A model generated the notes under the pieces. That model saw nothing but the letters and a program-made list of their open reading frames with translations, was not told where the DNA came from and searched no databases. 64,000 nucleotides of DNA, taken from the NCBI GenBank assembly GCA_027494035.1, contig JAOSJQ010000001.1, forward strand, positions 1,178,001-1,242,000, in the 5' to 3' direction. Below, piece after piece: positions 8,517-17,435 of the stretch (position 1 is the first letter of the stretch; each line of letters starts with the position of its first letter). The position numbers were made by a program, and so were the translations under genes. This DNA is from UTCFX2 sp002050125 (lineage in GTDB: Bacteria; Chloroflexota; Anaerolineae; Anaerolineales; UBA4823).

Positions 8517-8570
8517 GTTTTAGATCATAACATTTGCGCCCGATAATCGTCAACTTAAGGACGGGTTAAG

Positions 8571-9884
8571 TCATGGGGCTGTAAGACTCGTCACGGCGGC
8601 TTGCGCGGCGGTGATAGGATCGGACTGACCCTTTAATACTGCAATTGTAGCTTGACCGAGCGGCGCCTGCAGGCTGGCGCGCACATCTGTCGGGGGCAAC
8701 AGGTGAGCTGAATTGGCAATCTCGCTCAGCATCGGCGGGCGCGCTTCGGGGGACCAGCCGGCGAGGGCGCTGGGACGGGCGGGCAGGTAACCGGCAGCCA
8801 TCGACCAACCCGCTAAGTACTGGCTGTCGGTGAGAAACTCAGCCAGATCCACAGCCAGGCGGCGCTTTTGTTCATCCCGCCCGACGAGCGCCCAAACCCA
8901 ACCCGAAGCGAGGGTATAGGCGTCTCCGTGGGGCGTCGCGACGGCTGCGAGGCTGATTTCCGGCGATTGGCGGTCAAGATAGCTGGAAGTCCAGGTGACG
9001 ATCTGGGCGGCGTGTGTTTGGGTGAAGGCGTCCCAAGCTTGTGCATCGGTTTGTAGCTGCGTCAGTGTTATTTCAGGCATCACGCCTGCCTGGACGGCGT
9101 TTTGGTAGAAAGCGAGCACTTCAGCCAACTCAGTCGAACTCAAAGCCGGGCGTCCCTGCTCGTCCTGGACAACGCCGCCGTTTGCTTGGTATTGCAACAG
9201 GGTGAAAAATGGCTGTTCCGATGCCGCCGGAAAAAGCAAAGTCTCGCCAACCTCGATGACCGATGACCAGCTCTGAAGCGGCTCAGTGATTTGCTCGATA
9301 TGGTAGACCTGAACCATGGCATCGCCGGCGAAGGGGAGCCCGTAAATGTCGTCCTGGATATAAGCCAGTTCGCGCGCGAAGGGATACCAATCCGGGTCGT
9401 CCAAAGAGGCAGTTAAACTATCATAAGGCAGTAAAAGCCCTTTGAGCGCCGCGGCTTCCAGCACATCGCGCGGCAGGGCAATCAAATCCGGCAATGCCGC
9501 CGGGGCGGCCGCGCTGGCGGTGACGAGCGAATCGAACAAGCCGCCAGGACCAGTTTCGCTCTTGGTGCGCGTTTCGATGATGACATTGGGGTTGCGGGAT
9601 TGAAATTCCTCGAGCCTGCTGCGCAGCCGGCTGCCGGCGGGGTCGTCGCCGCTGAAAGCCATGAAGGGAGGCAGCCAAACCCGCAAATGAAGCGGTCCCG
9701 GCGCGGTGGGCGTGGGCAGTTCTAAAGTTTTTGCAACCGTCGGCAGGGGCGCCGGGGCGAGGGTCGCGCTCGCAGCCGGGGTAGGGGCTGTCAGCGGCAA
9801 ACCGCTGCAAGCCGGCAGCAAACACAGAACGGATAGCAGGAGCAGGCAAACGATCGAACCGGGCTTCATCGAACCAGGTCTCAT
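8571..9884 (-). CDS. Extracellular solute-binding lipoprotein, family 1 (sugar-type)
   Basis: About 437 residues. The signal peptide ends in LLPAC, a lipobox, followed by a Pro/Ala/Thr linker. The mature part has the family 1 layout (LRVWLPP near the start, FQSRNPNVIIETRT, YDSLTASLDDPDWYPFARELAYIQDDIYGLPFAGDAMVQVYH), the fold used by MalE- and UgpB-like receptors. No permease or ATPase of its own is adjacent. It may serve a transporter elsewhere, such as the permeases at the left edge. ATG 9884 overlaps the stop of the M42 gene. ATG 9869, which would begin MKPGSIVCLLLL, is an equally good start. Confidence 0.8.
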   Translation of the reverse strand: MRPGSMKPGSIVCLLLLSVLCLLPACSGLPLTAPTPAASATLAPAPLPTVAKTLELPTPTAPGPLHLRVWLPPFMAFSGDDPAGSRLRSRLEEFQSRNPNVIIETRTKSETGPGGLFDSLVTASAAAPAALPDLIALPRDVLEAAALKGLLLPYDSLTASLDDPDWYPFARELAYIQDDIYGLPFAGDAMVQVYHIEQITEPLQSWSSVIEVGETLLFPAASEQPFFTLLQYQANGGVVQDEQGRPALSSTELAEVLAFYQNAVQAGVMPEITLTQLQTDAQAWDAFTQTHAAQIVTWTSSYLDRQSPEISLAAVATPHGDAYTLASGWVWALVGRDEQKRRLAVDLAEFLTDSQYLAGWSMAAGYLPARPSALAGWSPEARPPMLSEIANSAHLLPPTDVRASLQAPLGQATIAVLKGQSDPITAAQAAVTSLTAP

Positions 9885-10894
9885 CAATGGAGATCCAAAG
9901 GCTGGCTCAGCATGGCAAGCAGCAGGAGCAGGGCGTTTTGGAGGTCCGCGGCGTCCACCATTTCCGAAGGGGAATGCACGTAGCGCGCCGGGATCGATAT
10001 CCCGCTGACCGGTACGCCGGAGCGGGCAAGCTGGATCGCGCGTGCGTCGGTCGATCCTCGTTCGAGGATCTCGAGCTGATAAGGCAGCCCGGCGTGCTGC
10101 GCAACGTCAACCGCCCAGCTCACCAGGCGCGGGTCGGCGATGGTGAGCTGATCGCGCACTTTAATCGCCGGACCGCAGCCCAGTTCGACCGCCATCTTGA
10201 GCCCCTTTGGCGTGCCTCCGCTGGCGGTGAGATCGATTGCCAAACCCAGATCTGGCTCGATCTGATAGGCTGCCACTGCCGCGCCGCGCGAACCGATCTC
10301 TTCCTGAGCGCTAAAGACAAAGTACAGCTCATGCGGCGAACGCACCGCCTGGGCGGTCAATTGGCGCAGCAATTCGATCAGCAAGGCGACCCCGACCCGG
10401 TCGTCGAGCGCCTTGCCAACCAGGCGGCTGCCGATTTCGATCAAGCCGCGCTCGAAGACTGCCAGATCGCCCACGCGCACCGGACATTCAGCCCGGCTTG
10501 CCGCGCCCAGATCGATGAACATCTGCTCGAAAGGCGGAAGCCGCCCGGCGTCGGAACTGTGCTCGAAGCCGATCACGCCAAATGCGCCGTTCAAGAACTG
10601 CACCCGCGCGCCGCGAACGCTGGCGCGCGCGAGCCCGCCCAGGGACGAAAAGCGCGCAAAACCCTGCTCGTCGACGTGGGTGACGATCAGCCCAATCTCA
10701 TCCATATGCGCTGCCAGCATGATCCGCAAGCCGTTCGGGGCGCGCGTTCCTTTGCGGGCGATCAGGTTGCCCAGATTATCGACCTGGATCTCGTCCACAA
10801 ACGGCAGGATTTCCTCTTTGATGATTGCCCTCACCGCGGTTTCATACCCGGGAGGTGCGGGGGTTTCCGAAAGTTTTTTTAGCAGGGATTTCAT
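9884..10894 (-). CDS. M42 family metallopeptidase (glutamyl aminopeptidase/cellulase M-like), copy 3
   Basis: 336 residues. The metal-binding pattern of M42 aminopeptidases is complete: AAHMDEIG, KALDDRVGVALL, SAQEEIGSRGA, AIDLTASGG and YVHSPSEMVD. Such enzymes form large dodecamers that trim peptides in the cytoplasm. The frame stays open to a TTG at 10921. ATG 10894, preceded by GAGG, gives the usual short N terminus (MKSLLKKLSETPAPPGYE). It is the third of three related genes in tandem. The stop overlaps the start of the solute-binding lipoprotein. Confidence 0.9.
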   Translation of the reverse strand: MKSLLKKLSETPAPPGYETAVRAIIKEEILPFVDEIQVDNLGNLIARKGTRAPNGLRIMLAAHMDEIGLIVTHVDEQGFARFSSLGGLARASVRGARVQFLNGAFGVIGFEHSSDAGRLPPFEQMFIDLGAASRAECPVRVGDLAVFERGLIEIGSRLVGKALDDRVGVALLIELLRQLTAQAVRSPHELYFVFSAQEEIGSRGAAVAAYQIEPDLGLAIDLTASGGTPKGLKMAVELGCGPAIKVRDQLTIADPRLVSWAVDVAQHAGLPYQLEILERGSTDARAIQLARSGVPVSGISIPARYVHSPSEMVDAADLQNALLLLLAMLSQPLDLH

Positions 10895-10954
10895 AAATAC
10901 AGCAACCTCGGTTACTTTCAACGGATCTGCTGCGTCAACTGCCAGCCCGCTAGG

Positions 10955-12085
10955 TCAGCGCTCGTGCGCCAACAGATCAGGAGGCAGGCGAAGCAACGAG
11001 TGATAAATGAGCGCCAGGGTGTTTTTCCAATCGGCGATGCGGGCGATCATCAGCCCCGTGTGCGGATAACGACCCGGTACGGACACAGAAATGCTCGGAA
11101 TGCCGGCGCGCTGTTTGTGGATCGCCCCCGCGTCCGTCCCGCCGCCGCCCGGCTGACGAAGCTGGTACGGGATGTTCAACTCGTCGCCGGTGGAGGTCAG
11201 GTGACGGATCAGGCGCGGATCGGAGATGGTTGCGCGGTCGGCTATGTAGATCGCTGGACCGCCCCCCAGGCGCGTGTTGTAGTGCAGGTTTTCAGCGTCG
11301 ATCGGCTTGAAACCGTGCGCCTCATAGGCGGGCAGGTCGTGGGCGGGGGTGCAGTCCAGCGCAATCGCAAGGTGCGGATCGAGCGCATAGGCGGCAACCT
11401 GCGCGCCGCGCAGACCGACTTCCTCCTGAACGGTGAAGGCTGCCAGAAGCTCGATGTTTGGGGGCGCGTTGCGGAAGAGTTCGATCAGGCTGGCGACGCC
11501 GATGCGGTCGTCCAGCGCCTTGGCGCAAATCGATTCCCCCAGGCGGGCGAACCCGGTCCCAAAGGTAGCCCAATCGCCCGGGCTGACCTTTTTGCGATTT
11601 TCGAAGCCGACGTCGATGCGCAAATCGTCCATCGAAACGAAGCGCTGGCGCTCTTCGGCGGTGGTCAGGTGGATCGGCTTCATCCCAATCACGCCCGGCA
11701 GGCGCGCGCTGCCCACCCAGACCGATTTCCCCGGCAGGTAACGCGGGTTCAAGCCCCCCACCGCGGCGAAACGAAAGATGCCGTCGCCTTCATCGCTGGT
11801 GATCATCATCCCAACTTCGTCCATATGGGCTGCGATCATGACGCGCAAACGCTGCGGGGCGCTGCCGTGACGCACCGCCAGCACATTCCCCAGGGCATCC
11901 ACCTTGAGTGTATCGGCGCTGGGACGGATCTGCTCCAGCACGATCTGGCGCACCTCGCCTTCATTGCCGGATACCCCCCGGGCGCAGCACAGCCGCTCCA
12001 GCAAGCGCAATTGAGGAGCCCCCACTTTGGGGCTGCTAGGAAGGTTAGCTTTTTGAGTTCGCCTGGGCGCCATCATCAGATCCAT
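10955..12085 (-). CDS. M42 family metallopeptidase, copy 2
   Basis: About 376 residues, with AAHMDEVGMMI, CAKALDDRIGVASLIELF, TVQEEVGLRGAQVAAYA, ALDCTPAHD and YPHTGLMIA matching the two-metal site and base of M42 aminopeptidases. The N terminus is about 20 residues longer than in its neighbours. A TTG at 12103 also opens the frame, but ATG 12085 or the ATGs just inside it are preferred. It lies between two paralogs with gaps of 60 bp (to copy 3) and 36 bp (from copy 1), so all three are probably co-transcribed. Confidence 0.9.
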   Translation of the reverse strand: MDLMMAPRRTQKANLPSSPKVGAPQLRLLERLCCARGVSGNEGEVRQIVLEQIRPSADTLKVDALGNVLAVRHGSAPQRLRVMIAAHMDEVGMMITSDEGDGIFRFAAVGGLNPRYLPGKSVWVGSARLPGVIGMKPIHLTTAEERQRFVSMDDLRIDVGFENRKKVSPGDWATFGTGFARLGESICAKALDDRIGVASLIELFRNAPPNIELLAAFTVQEEVGLRGAQVAAYALDPHLAIALDCTPAHDLPAYEAHGFKPIDAENLHYNTRLGGGPAIYIADRATISDPRLIRHLTSTGDELNIPYQLRQPGGGGTDAGAIHKQRAGIPSISVSVPGRYPHTGLMIARIADWKNTLALIYHSLLRLPPDLLAHER

Positions 12086-12121
12086 TATCTCCGTAAAACG
12101 CAAATAGCGCGGTTCTCACCC

Positions 12122-13180
12122 TCAATCCTCCCAGCCCAACTGGTCGAGGTAGGCGTCATCCAGCCTGGCGGCAAACTCGGCGATCAGGCGACCGGCGCGC
12201 TGGACGTCTTTCAAAGAAACGACTTCCACCGGGGTGTGCATGTAGCGCAGCGGGATCTCGACCAGCATGGTAGGGATGCCCTCGGCAACGGTCTGGATGG
12301 CTACCGCATCCGTGCCTGAACGCGCAGGGATCGGTTCGAGCTTGTAAGGGATTTCGAGCCGGTCAGCCAGGTCTTTGAACGTGTTGAAAAGTCCAGGGTG
12401 AATATTCGGTCCCCAGGCTAAGGTTGGACCCTTGCCAAGCGGGAATGTCAGGTGGGCGGGGCTGCCGGGACCGTCGCCAAAGGTCACATCCAGCACCACC
12501 GCCAGCGACGGGCGGAGCTGGAAGGAGGAAGTGAGCGCGCCCCCCAGGGTTTCTTCTTCCTGCACCGTGGCGACAGCCCATACGTCCCACTCGACCTGGC
12601 TGTTGTGCAGTTCCTGCAAGCTCACCGTGAGGGCGGCGATGGAAGCGCGATTATCGAGTGAGTGACCGGCAAGGTATTCATCGCCAAACTGGAGGGACGG
12701 CTGAGAGAACGAAACCAGATCGCCCACGCGCACAAGCCGCTCGACCTGGCGCGGGAGCAACCCGACATCCACGAGCAAATGCTCCAGGCGGGGTGGCTCG
12801 TCGCCGGCTTGCTCGGGCAGGAGATGGGCTGGCGGCAGCACGATCACCCCTGGAAGGTTGCGGCGTCCGTGAACGGTGACCGGTTGACCGGGCAGCACGC
12901 GCGGGTCCAACCCGCCGATTTCGGTGAGGCGCAAGAATTCATCCACGACGCCGGTTACCATAAAGCCAATCGCGTCCATGTGGGCGGCGATTAACAGCGA
13001 TGGGCGCGGCGCTGGACCTGCGCCGCGCCGCAAGGCATGCAGGCTGCCCAACCGGCTGAAGTGCATCTCGTCGGTGAGCGGGCGCCATGCCTGTTCTATC
13101 AGGTCACGCACAGGCGATTCATATCCCGAAAGACCGGGTGCAGAAATCAATTGGGTCAAAAAGGGGAGCAGGTCTGTCAT
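12122..13180 (-). CDS. M42 family metallopeptidase, copy 1
   Basis: 352 residues from ATG 13180 (MTDLLPFLTQLISAPGLSGYE). Metal ligands are in AAHMDAIG, SLDNRASIAAL, TVQEEETLGGA, VVLDVTFGDG and YMHTPVEVV. The usual DDR has become DNR here, though the first Asp is kept. The start follows from promoter position: a perfect TATAAT (complement of 13213-13218) sits only three bases from the upstream ATG at 13210. The mRNA would begin near 13206, leaving ATG 13180 with GGAGG just before it. It is the first gene of the minus-strand peptidase run. Confidence 0.88.
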   Translation of the reverse strand: MTDLLPFLTQLISAPGLSGYESPVRDLIEQAWRPLTDEMHFSRLGSLHALRRGAGPAPRPSLLIAAHMDAIGFMVTGVVDEFLRLTEIGGLDPRVLPGQPVTVHGRRNLPGVIVLPPAHLLPEQAGDEPPRLEHLLVDVGLLPRQVERLVRVGDLVSFSQPSLQFGDEYLAGHSLDNRASIAALTVSLQELHNSQVEWDVWAVATVQEEETLGGALTSSFQLRPSLAVVLDVTFGDGPGSPAHLTFPLGKGPTLAWGPNIHPGLFNTFKDLADRLEIPYKLEPIPARSGTDAVAIQTVAEGIPTMLVEIPLRYMHTPVEVVSLKDVQRAGRLIAEFAARLDDAYLDQLGWED

Positions 13181-13212
13181 TGTCCTCCATGCATTCTGGA
13201 TGGGGTGCATTG

Positions 13213-13218
13213 ATTATA
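13213..13218 (-). promoter_or_regulatory. -10 element of the M42 peptidase operon
   Basis: Perfect TATAAT on the minus strand. The -35 position (about 17 bases further up) does not match TTGACA, so another activator or an imperfect -35 would be needed. It fixes the likely start codon of the downstream gene. Confidence 0.5.
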
Positions 13219-13311
13219 GCCCAGATTGGGAACTGCGCTGACCCGAGGCGCACATTCCCGGCGGCTTTAAGGGTTGTCTTAGAGATCAGGCGTTGGGGCT
13301 TCCTCGGGGGT

Positions 13312-13782
13312 TTAGCCAGGCGTTGGCTCTAGCGTATCGGTGGGAGTGACTTCGGGCGTGACCGGCGTATCGCTGGGGGGCGGAGGCGTGAAGGAGGGCG
13401 TAACCGGAGGGGGTGGAGTATTGGTCGGCGGCGGAGTATTGGTAGGCAGCGGGGTATCGGTAGGTCGCGGTGTAAAAGTGAGCGTCGGCGGAGGCGTGTT
13501 GGAGGGCGTCCAGGTAAAGAAGGGGGTCGGAGTCAACGAGGGGGAGGCAGTGGGCGTCAGCGGAGTCACGCTGGGGAGGATCGGCGGCGTCCAGGAAGGG
13601 CTGGGGGGCGCGGAGGGCGACGGCGTTTCGGTTGGCGAGGGACTGGCTGTGGGCGTGGGTAGCGCGCCGATGCGATCGGAAAGGTTGACCAGGATCAGCC
13701 CGCTGCAATAACAGGGAACCGTCGCGAGGATGAGTAAACTTAAAAGAACCCGAAGACGTAAGCGCTGCTCCCTGTGCATCAT
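13312..13782 (-). CDS. PT-repeat low-complexity secreted or membrane-anchored protein
   Basis: 156 residues. A hydrophobic N-terminal helix (about 10-35, with two Cys in VPCYCSG) is followed by about 110 residues made almost only of Pro, Thr and Ser, in repeats such as TPTPT, NTPPPT and SDTPVTPEVTP. No folded domain is seen. Such segments are usual stalks or glycosylated linkers in surface lipoproteins of Chloroflexota. Low complexity keeps the opposite strand open too, but the signal-like N terminus supports the minus strand. Function is unknown. Confidence 0.6.
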   Translation of the reverse strand: MMHREQRLRLRVLLSLLILATVPCYCSGLILVNLSDRIGALPTPTASPSPTETPSPSAPPSPSWTPPILPSVTPLTPTASPSLTPTPFFTWTPSNTPPPTLTFTPRPTDTPLPTNTPPPTNTPPPPVTPSFTPPPPSDTPVTPEVTPTDTLEPTPG

Positions 13783-13873
13783 GATTGCTCGTTTCGAATT
13801 ACGATGATAACACCAGGCTGGAGGTGTGGCAAGGAAGTTTTCAACCGGGGGGATATTATGGTAAAAATAATGC

Positions 13874-14682
13874 GTGCGCTGGATTTATCTTTCACCACAC
13901 TTCGACGACGCGGTTTATTCTTGCGGCGGGTTGATTTGGGAACAGGCTGCGCAGGGGCATTCGGTCGAAATCTGGACCGTCTGCGCCGGGTCGCCGCCGG
14001 CGGGAGCGCTCTCGACGTTCGCCGCAGAACACCACGCCCGGTGGGAGACCGGGGCGGAGGCTGTGGCGCAGCGCCGTCTGGAAGACCGGCGGGCGTGCAA
14101 GCGGGTTGGGGCGAAATTTCGGCGTCTGTCAGTCCCCGGACTGCATCTACCGCCGCGCCGGCGGGGATTACCTGAGCCGTCCAACGAAGCAAGCGGCGCC
14201 TGACAGCGGGGACTTTCTTTATACTTCTCAGGCAGAGTTGTTTGGACCGATCCACCCGCTGGAAGCCGGGCTGGTGAAGCGGCTCAGCCAAAAGCTGAGT
14301 CGCGCGATCCCTGCCGAGGCGCAGGTGGTCTGCCCGCTGGCGATTGGCGGACACGTCGATCATCGCTTGACGCGCGCCGCCGCCGAAGCAGCCCGCCAGG
14401 CGCTGCTTTACTACCTGGATTTCCCCTACGTCTTCAGAGAACCGGGGAGATCGAAAAGCTGCAACAGGACGGTTGGCGGAGCCGGCGCTATCCGATCAGC
14501 CGCGCCGGTTTTGAAGCCTGGTGCGCGGGGATCGCGGCGCACCAATCACAGATCAGCACGTTTTGGCTGGATTTGACAGCCGTGCGGAAAGAGTTGAACG
14601 AATATCTCGGAGTCAAATGGCGGGATCTTTGCTCTGGGAACCGCCCGCTGACGATGCGCGGCTGCGCCGGAGGGCGCAATAA
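13874..14682 (+). pseudogene. LmbE/PIG-L family deacetylase, frameshifted
   Basis: Three frames together spell a PIG-L family N-acetyl-sugar deacetylase. Frame one (from GTG 13874) gives MRWIYLSPHFDDAVYSCGG with the metal motif PHxDD. Frame two gives DCIYRRAGGDYLSR and PLAIGGHVDHRLTRAAAE, carrying the third metal His. Frame three gives IEKLQQDGWRSRRYPISRAGFEAW and ISTFWLDLTAVRKELNEY. Frame changes fall at a C4 run (14134-14137, one C too many) and a G4 run (14444-14447, one G too few). A third near the GGG at 14622 would allow the end LLWEPPADDARLRR with stop 14680-14682. As written the gene is broken. The active-site motifs remain, so recent decay or sequence error are both possible. Confidence 0.75.
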
Positions 14683-14696
14683 TATTTCGCGCGAAC

Positions 14697-14725
14697 TTGC
14701 GCTCAGGTAGAAATCATGCTAGAAT
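14697..14725 (+). promoter_or_regulatory. Probable promoter for greA
   Basis: TTGCGC (14697-14702) and TAGAAT (14720-14725) are separated by 17 bases. Transcription would start near 14732 and leave a leader of about 125 bases. That leader includes a small 4-bp hairpin followed by six T (14804-14826), too weak to call a terminator. Confidence 0.45.
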
Positions 14726-14856
14726 TGGGGCACTTTGGCTGCGGGTGATTGGGTTTTCAAGCATTCCGCATTCTTTTCATTTATAAGGGCAATTGAAAGC
14801 AGACCCCTCGAAGGGAGGACTTTTTTATTGCCTTTGGTTCAAACCAGGAGAAGGAA

Positions 14857-15318
14857 ATGCCTCCTTCATACTTAACCCGCCAGGGTTTTGAGAAGTTGCA
14901 AGAGGAACTGGAATATCTGCGCACCATCAAACGCCAGGAGGTTGCAGCGCGCCTGCACGAGGCAATGGAAGGCGGCGAGTTAATCGAGGATGCGGAATAC
15001 GAGGCGGCGAAAAACGAACAGGCTTTTGTCGAAGGACGCATCCAGGAGTTGGAATCGCTGCTGGCAAATGCCCGCGTCATTGATACCAGTATCAAAATGG
15101 ACGTGGTGCAGGTAGCCGCCGAGGTCACCATTCAGGAAGAGGGCGGCGAACCTGAGCTGTACACGATTGTCGGGCCCGCCGAGGCAAACCCGCGCGAGGG
15201 GCGCATCTCACACGAATCGCCGCTGGGTAGGGCGCTGCTGAACCACCGGGCTGGCGACGTGGTCAAAGTGGACGCCCCGGATGGGTCCTTCACCGTCCGG
15301 ATCATCAAGGTAGAATAA
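14857..15318 (+). CDS. greA: Transcription elongation factor GreA
   Basis: 153 residues, normal length. The N-terminal half is the antiparallel coiled coil with the acidic tip that reaches the RNA polymerase active site (GGELIEDAEYEAAKNEQAFVEG, tip Asp/Glu near residues 42-46). The C-terminal half is the FKBP-like domain ending in SPLGRALLNHRAGDVVKV. It rescues backtracked polymerase by stimulating transcript cleavage. AGGAGAAGGAA precedes the ATG. A good terminator follows, so it is probably transcribed alone. Confidence 0.95.
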   Translation: MPPSYLTRQGFEKLQEELEYLRTIKRQEVAARLHEAMEGGELIEDAEYEAAKNEQAFVEGRIQELESLLANARVIDTSIKMDVVQVAAEVTIQEEGGEPELYTIVGPAEANPREGRISHESPLGRALLNHRAGDVVKVDAPDGSFTVRIIKVE

Positions 15319-15337
15319 ACCTGGGGCATACGATTTC

Positions 15338-15370
15338 GCCCCGCGCACTTTTCGCCCGCGCGGGGCTTTT
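15338..15370 (+). terminator. Rho-independent terminator after greA
   Basis: GCCCCGCGC (15338-15346) pairs with GCGCGGGGC (15358-15366), followed by TTTTCTTTT. Confidence 0.85.
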
Positions 15371-15420
15371 CTTTTGCTTTTTCAGCCGGCTGCGCGGCGA
15401 TTTTAGAAGGAAAAAACGAA

Positions 15421-16941
15421 ATGTCTGCAAAATACACGAACATCGAACAAACCCGGCTGGATAAAGTGGCGCGATTGCGCGCGCAGGGTATCGAACCGTA
15501 CCCGCACCGGGTAGAGCGCACCCACACCAGCGCGCAAATCCTGGCAGAGTTCGAGCAGGCGGAAGCCGCCGGCAGCGAGACGCCGGTGGAGGCGACCCTG
15601 GTCGGGCGGATGCGCTCGATGCGCCCGATGGGCAAAATCACGTTCGCGCACCTCGAAGATGGATCGGGGCGGATCCAGATTTTTCTGCGCGCCAACGACC
15701 TGGGTCAGGAGAAGCTGGAACTGTTCAACAAAGAATTCGACCTGGGAGATTTTGTCCAGGCGCGGGGCGAGATGTTCCGCACGCGCAGCGGCGAAGTTAC
15801 GCTAAAGGTGCAGGATTTTCGACTGCTTTCCAAATCGATCACCCCGTTGCCAGCCGCAAAAGACGAGATCGTGGACGGCGAGGTGGTACAGCACGCAACG
15901 CTTTCGGAGCCGGAACTACGCTACCGGCAGCGCTATGCCGATCTAGCGGTGAACCCCGAGGTGCGGCGGATCTTTCGCACGCGGGCGGCGTTGGTGCGGG
16001 CGTTGCGTGAATTTTTGGATTCGCACGACTTTCTGGAAGTGGAGACGCCGGTGCTGCAGCCGATCTACGGCGGTGCAGCCGCCCGTCCGTTTGTCACCTA
16101 TCACAATCAACTCAAACAGGACCTCTATTTGCGCATATCGTTTGAACTGTACCTCAAACGGCTATTGGTGGGCGGCTACGAGGGGGTCTATGAGATCGGG
16201 CGCGATTTCCGCAATGAAGGAGTGGACCGCACCCACAACCCCGAGTTCACCCAACTCGAATTCTACTGGGCGTACGCGGATTATCTGAAAGTGATGGATC
16301 TCACCGAGCAAATGATTCGGTTTGCCGCCGAACGGGTGCTGGGGAAACACGAATTGCAATACCTGGACCACACTATTCGGCTGGGGGCGCCGTGGCAGCG
16401 AATGGAACTGAACGAAGGGCTGCTGGAAGTCACCGGGATTGACATCGACCAACACCCGACCGCCGAAAGCCTGGCGTCTGCGATGCGGGCAAAAGGTATG
16501 GAACCCAACCCGAACGACACGCGCGGCAAACTGATCGACGGGCTGCTCGGAGACTACCTGGCGCCGACCCTGATCCAACCGACCTTTGTCTATAACTATC
16601 CGCGCGACATTTCTCCGCTGGCGAAGAGCCTGCCTGGAAACCCGCAAATCACCGAGCGCTTCGAGGGCTACCTGGCGGGGATGGAGCTATGCAACGCCTT
16701 CACCGAACTCAACGACCCGCTGGACCAGGAAGCGCGCTTTGTCGAGATGGGCCGCGACTACGCCCAGGACGACGAAGAGCGCCACCCAATGGATGAGGAT
16801 TATCTGCGGGCAATGCGCTACGGCATGCCGCCCTGCGGGGGGTTTGGGATGGGAGTCGACCGGTTGGCGATGTTGTTCACCAACAGCCCGAACATCCGCG
16901 AGGTCATTCTGTTCCCTCATCTGCGCAAAGAAGAAGAGTGA
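15421..16941 (+). CDS. lysS: Lysyl-tRNA synthetase, class II
   Basis: 506 residues. An N-terminal OB-fold anticodon-binding domain (GRMRSMRPMGKITFAHLEDGSGRIQIF, about 60-85) is joined to a class II catalytic core. Motif 2 is seen in FRNEGVDRTHNPEFTQLEFYWAY and motif 3 in GFGMGVDRLAMLF. It charges tRNA-Lys in the cytoplasm. The length is normal, all motifs are intact and it stands alone after the greA terminator. Confidence 0.96.
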   Translation: MSAKYTNIEQTRLDKVARLRAQGIEPYPHRVERTHTSAQILAEFEQAEAAGSETPVEATLVGRMRSMRPMGKITFAHLEDGSGRIQIFLRANDLGQEKLELFNKEFDLGDFVQARGEMFRTRSGEVTLKVQDFRLLSKSITPLPAAKDEIVDGEVVQHATLSEPELRYRQRYADLAVNPEVRRIFRTRAALVRALREFLDSHDFLEVETPVLQPIYGGAAARPFVTYHNQLKQDLYLRISFELYLKRLLVGGYEGVYEIGRDFRNEGVDRTHNPEFTQLEFYWAYADYLKVMDLTEQMIRFAAERVLGKHELQYLDHTIRLGAPWQRMELNEGLLEVTGIDIDQHPTAESLASAMRAKGMEPNPNDTRGKLIDGLLGDYLAPTLIQPTFVYNYPRDISPLAKSLPGNPQITERFEGYLAGMELCNAFTELNDPLDQEARFVEMGRDYAQDDEERHPMDEDYLRAMRYGMPPCGGFGMGVDRLAMLFTNSPNIREVILFPHLRKEEE

Positions 16942-16967
16942 ACTAATTTAAAGTCGGGCCGCGCGCC

Positions 16968-17435
16968 TCAACTTAGCGCTTTTTTCAAGAGCGCGCCAAT
17001 CCGCGCCTCTTCGACGGCAGTCAACTCCTTCAGCGCAAAGGCGGTCGGCCACATGACGCCTTCGTCCAGGTTTGCCGCGTCGCTGAAGCCAAGCGTTGCA
17101 TACCTTGTTTTGAACTTCTGCGCGCCTTGAAAGAAGCAGATGATCTTGCCGTCCCTGGCATACGCGGGCATCCCGTACCAGGTTTTCGGCGCGAGGGCTG
17201 GGACGCTGGATTTGATAATTTCATGCAGCCGCTCAGCCATGGCGCGATCCGGTTCGGGCATCTCGGCAATCTTTGCAAGCAACGCTTTTTCCCCTTCCAG
17301 TTTACCCGCTTCCGCCTTCAACTCTTGGGCGCGCTCCTTCATCGCAGCTTGTTCATCGTCCGTGAACCTCGCTGGTTTCTTTTTGGTCGCGGCGGCGCGC
17401 TTGGCAGACTCTTGATCGTCCTTCTTTAAGCTCAT
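16968..17435 (-). CDS. DUF1801 (YdhG-like) family protein
   Basis: 155 residues. The first 50 are Lys/Ala/Glu-rich and probably helical. The rest is the DUF1801 fold (LHEIIKSSVPALAPKTWYGMPAYARDGKIICFFQGAQKFKTRYATLGF). This family resembles frataxin-like iron chaperones, but a biochemical role is not established. The gene is convergent with lysS, 26 bp away, and no hairpin is seen between them. Confidence 0.8.
   Translation of the reverse strand: MSLKKDDQESAKRAAATKKKPARFTDDEQAAMKERAQELKAEAGKLEGEKALLAKIAEMPEPDRAMAERLHEIIKSSVPALAPKTWYGMPAYARDGKIICFFQGAQKFKTRYATLGFSDAANLDEGVMWPTAFALKELTAVEEARIGALLKKALS

Noticed and set aside
9887..10882. A 331-codon plus-strand ORF opposite the third M42 gene
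   Set aside because: The opposite strand carries a complete M42 peptidase with all metal ligands, so this frame is a shadow.
13210..13210. ATG 13210 as the start of the first M42 gene
   Set aside because: A TATAAT element lies three bases upstream, so the transcript would begin inside this codon region. ATG 13180 with GGAGG fits better.
13340..13711. A 123-codon plus-strand ORF of Gly, Val and Ser
   Set aside because: It is the complement of the PT-rich repeats on the minus strand and has no ribosome site or signal. Low complexity keeps both strands open.
14804..14826. Possible terminator or attenuator in the greA leader
   Set aside because: The stem is only four base pairs although six T follow. 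Too weak to call.
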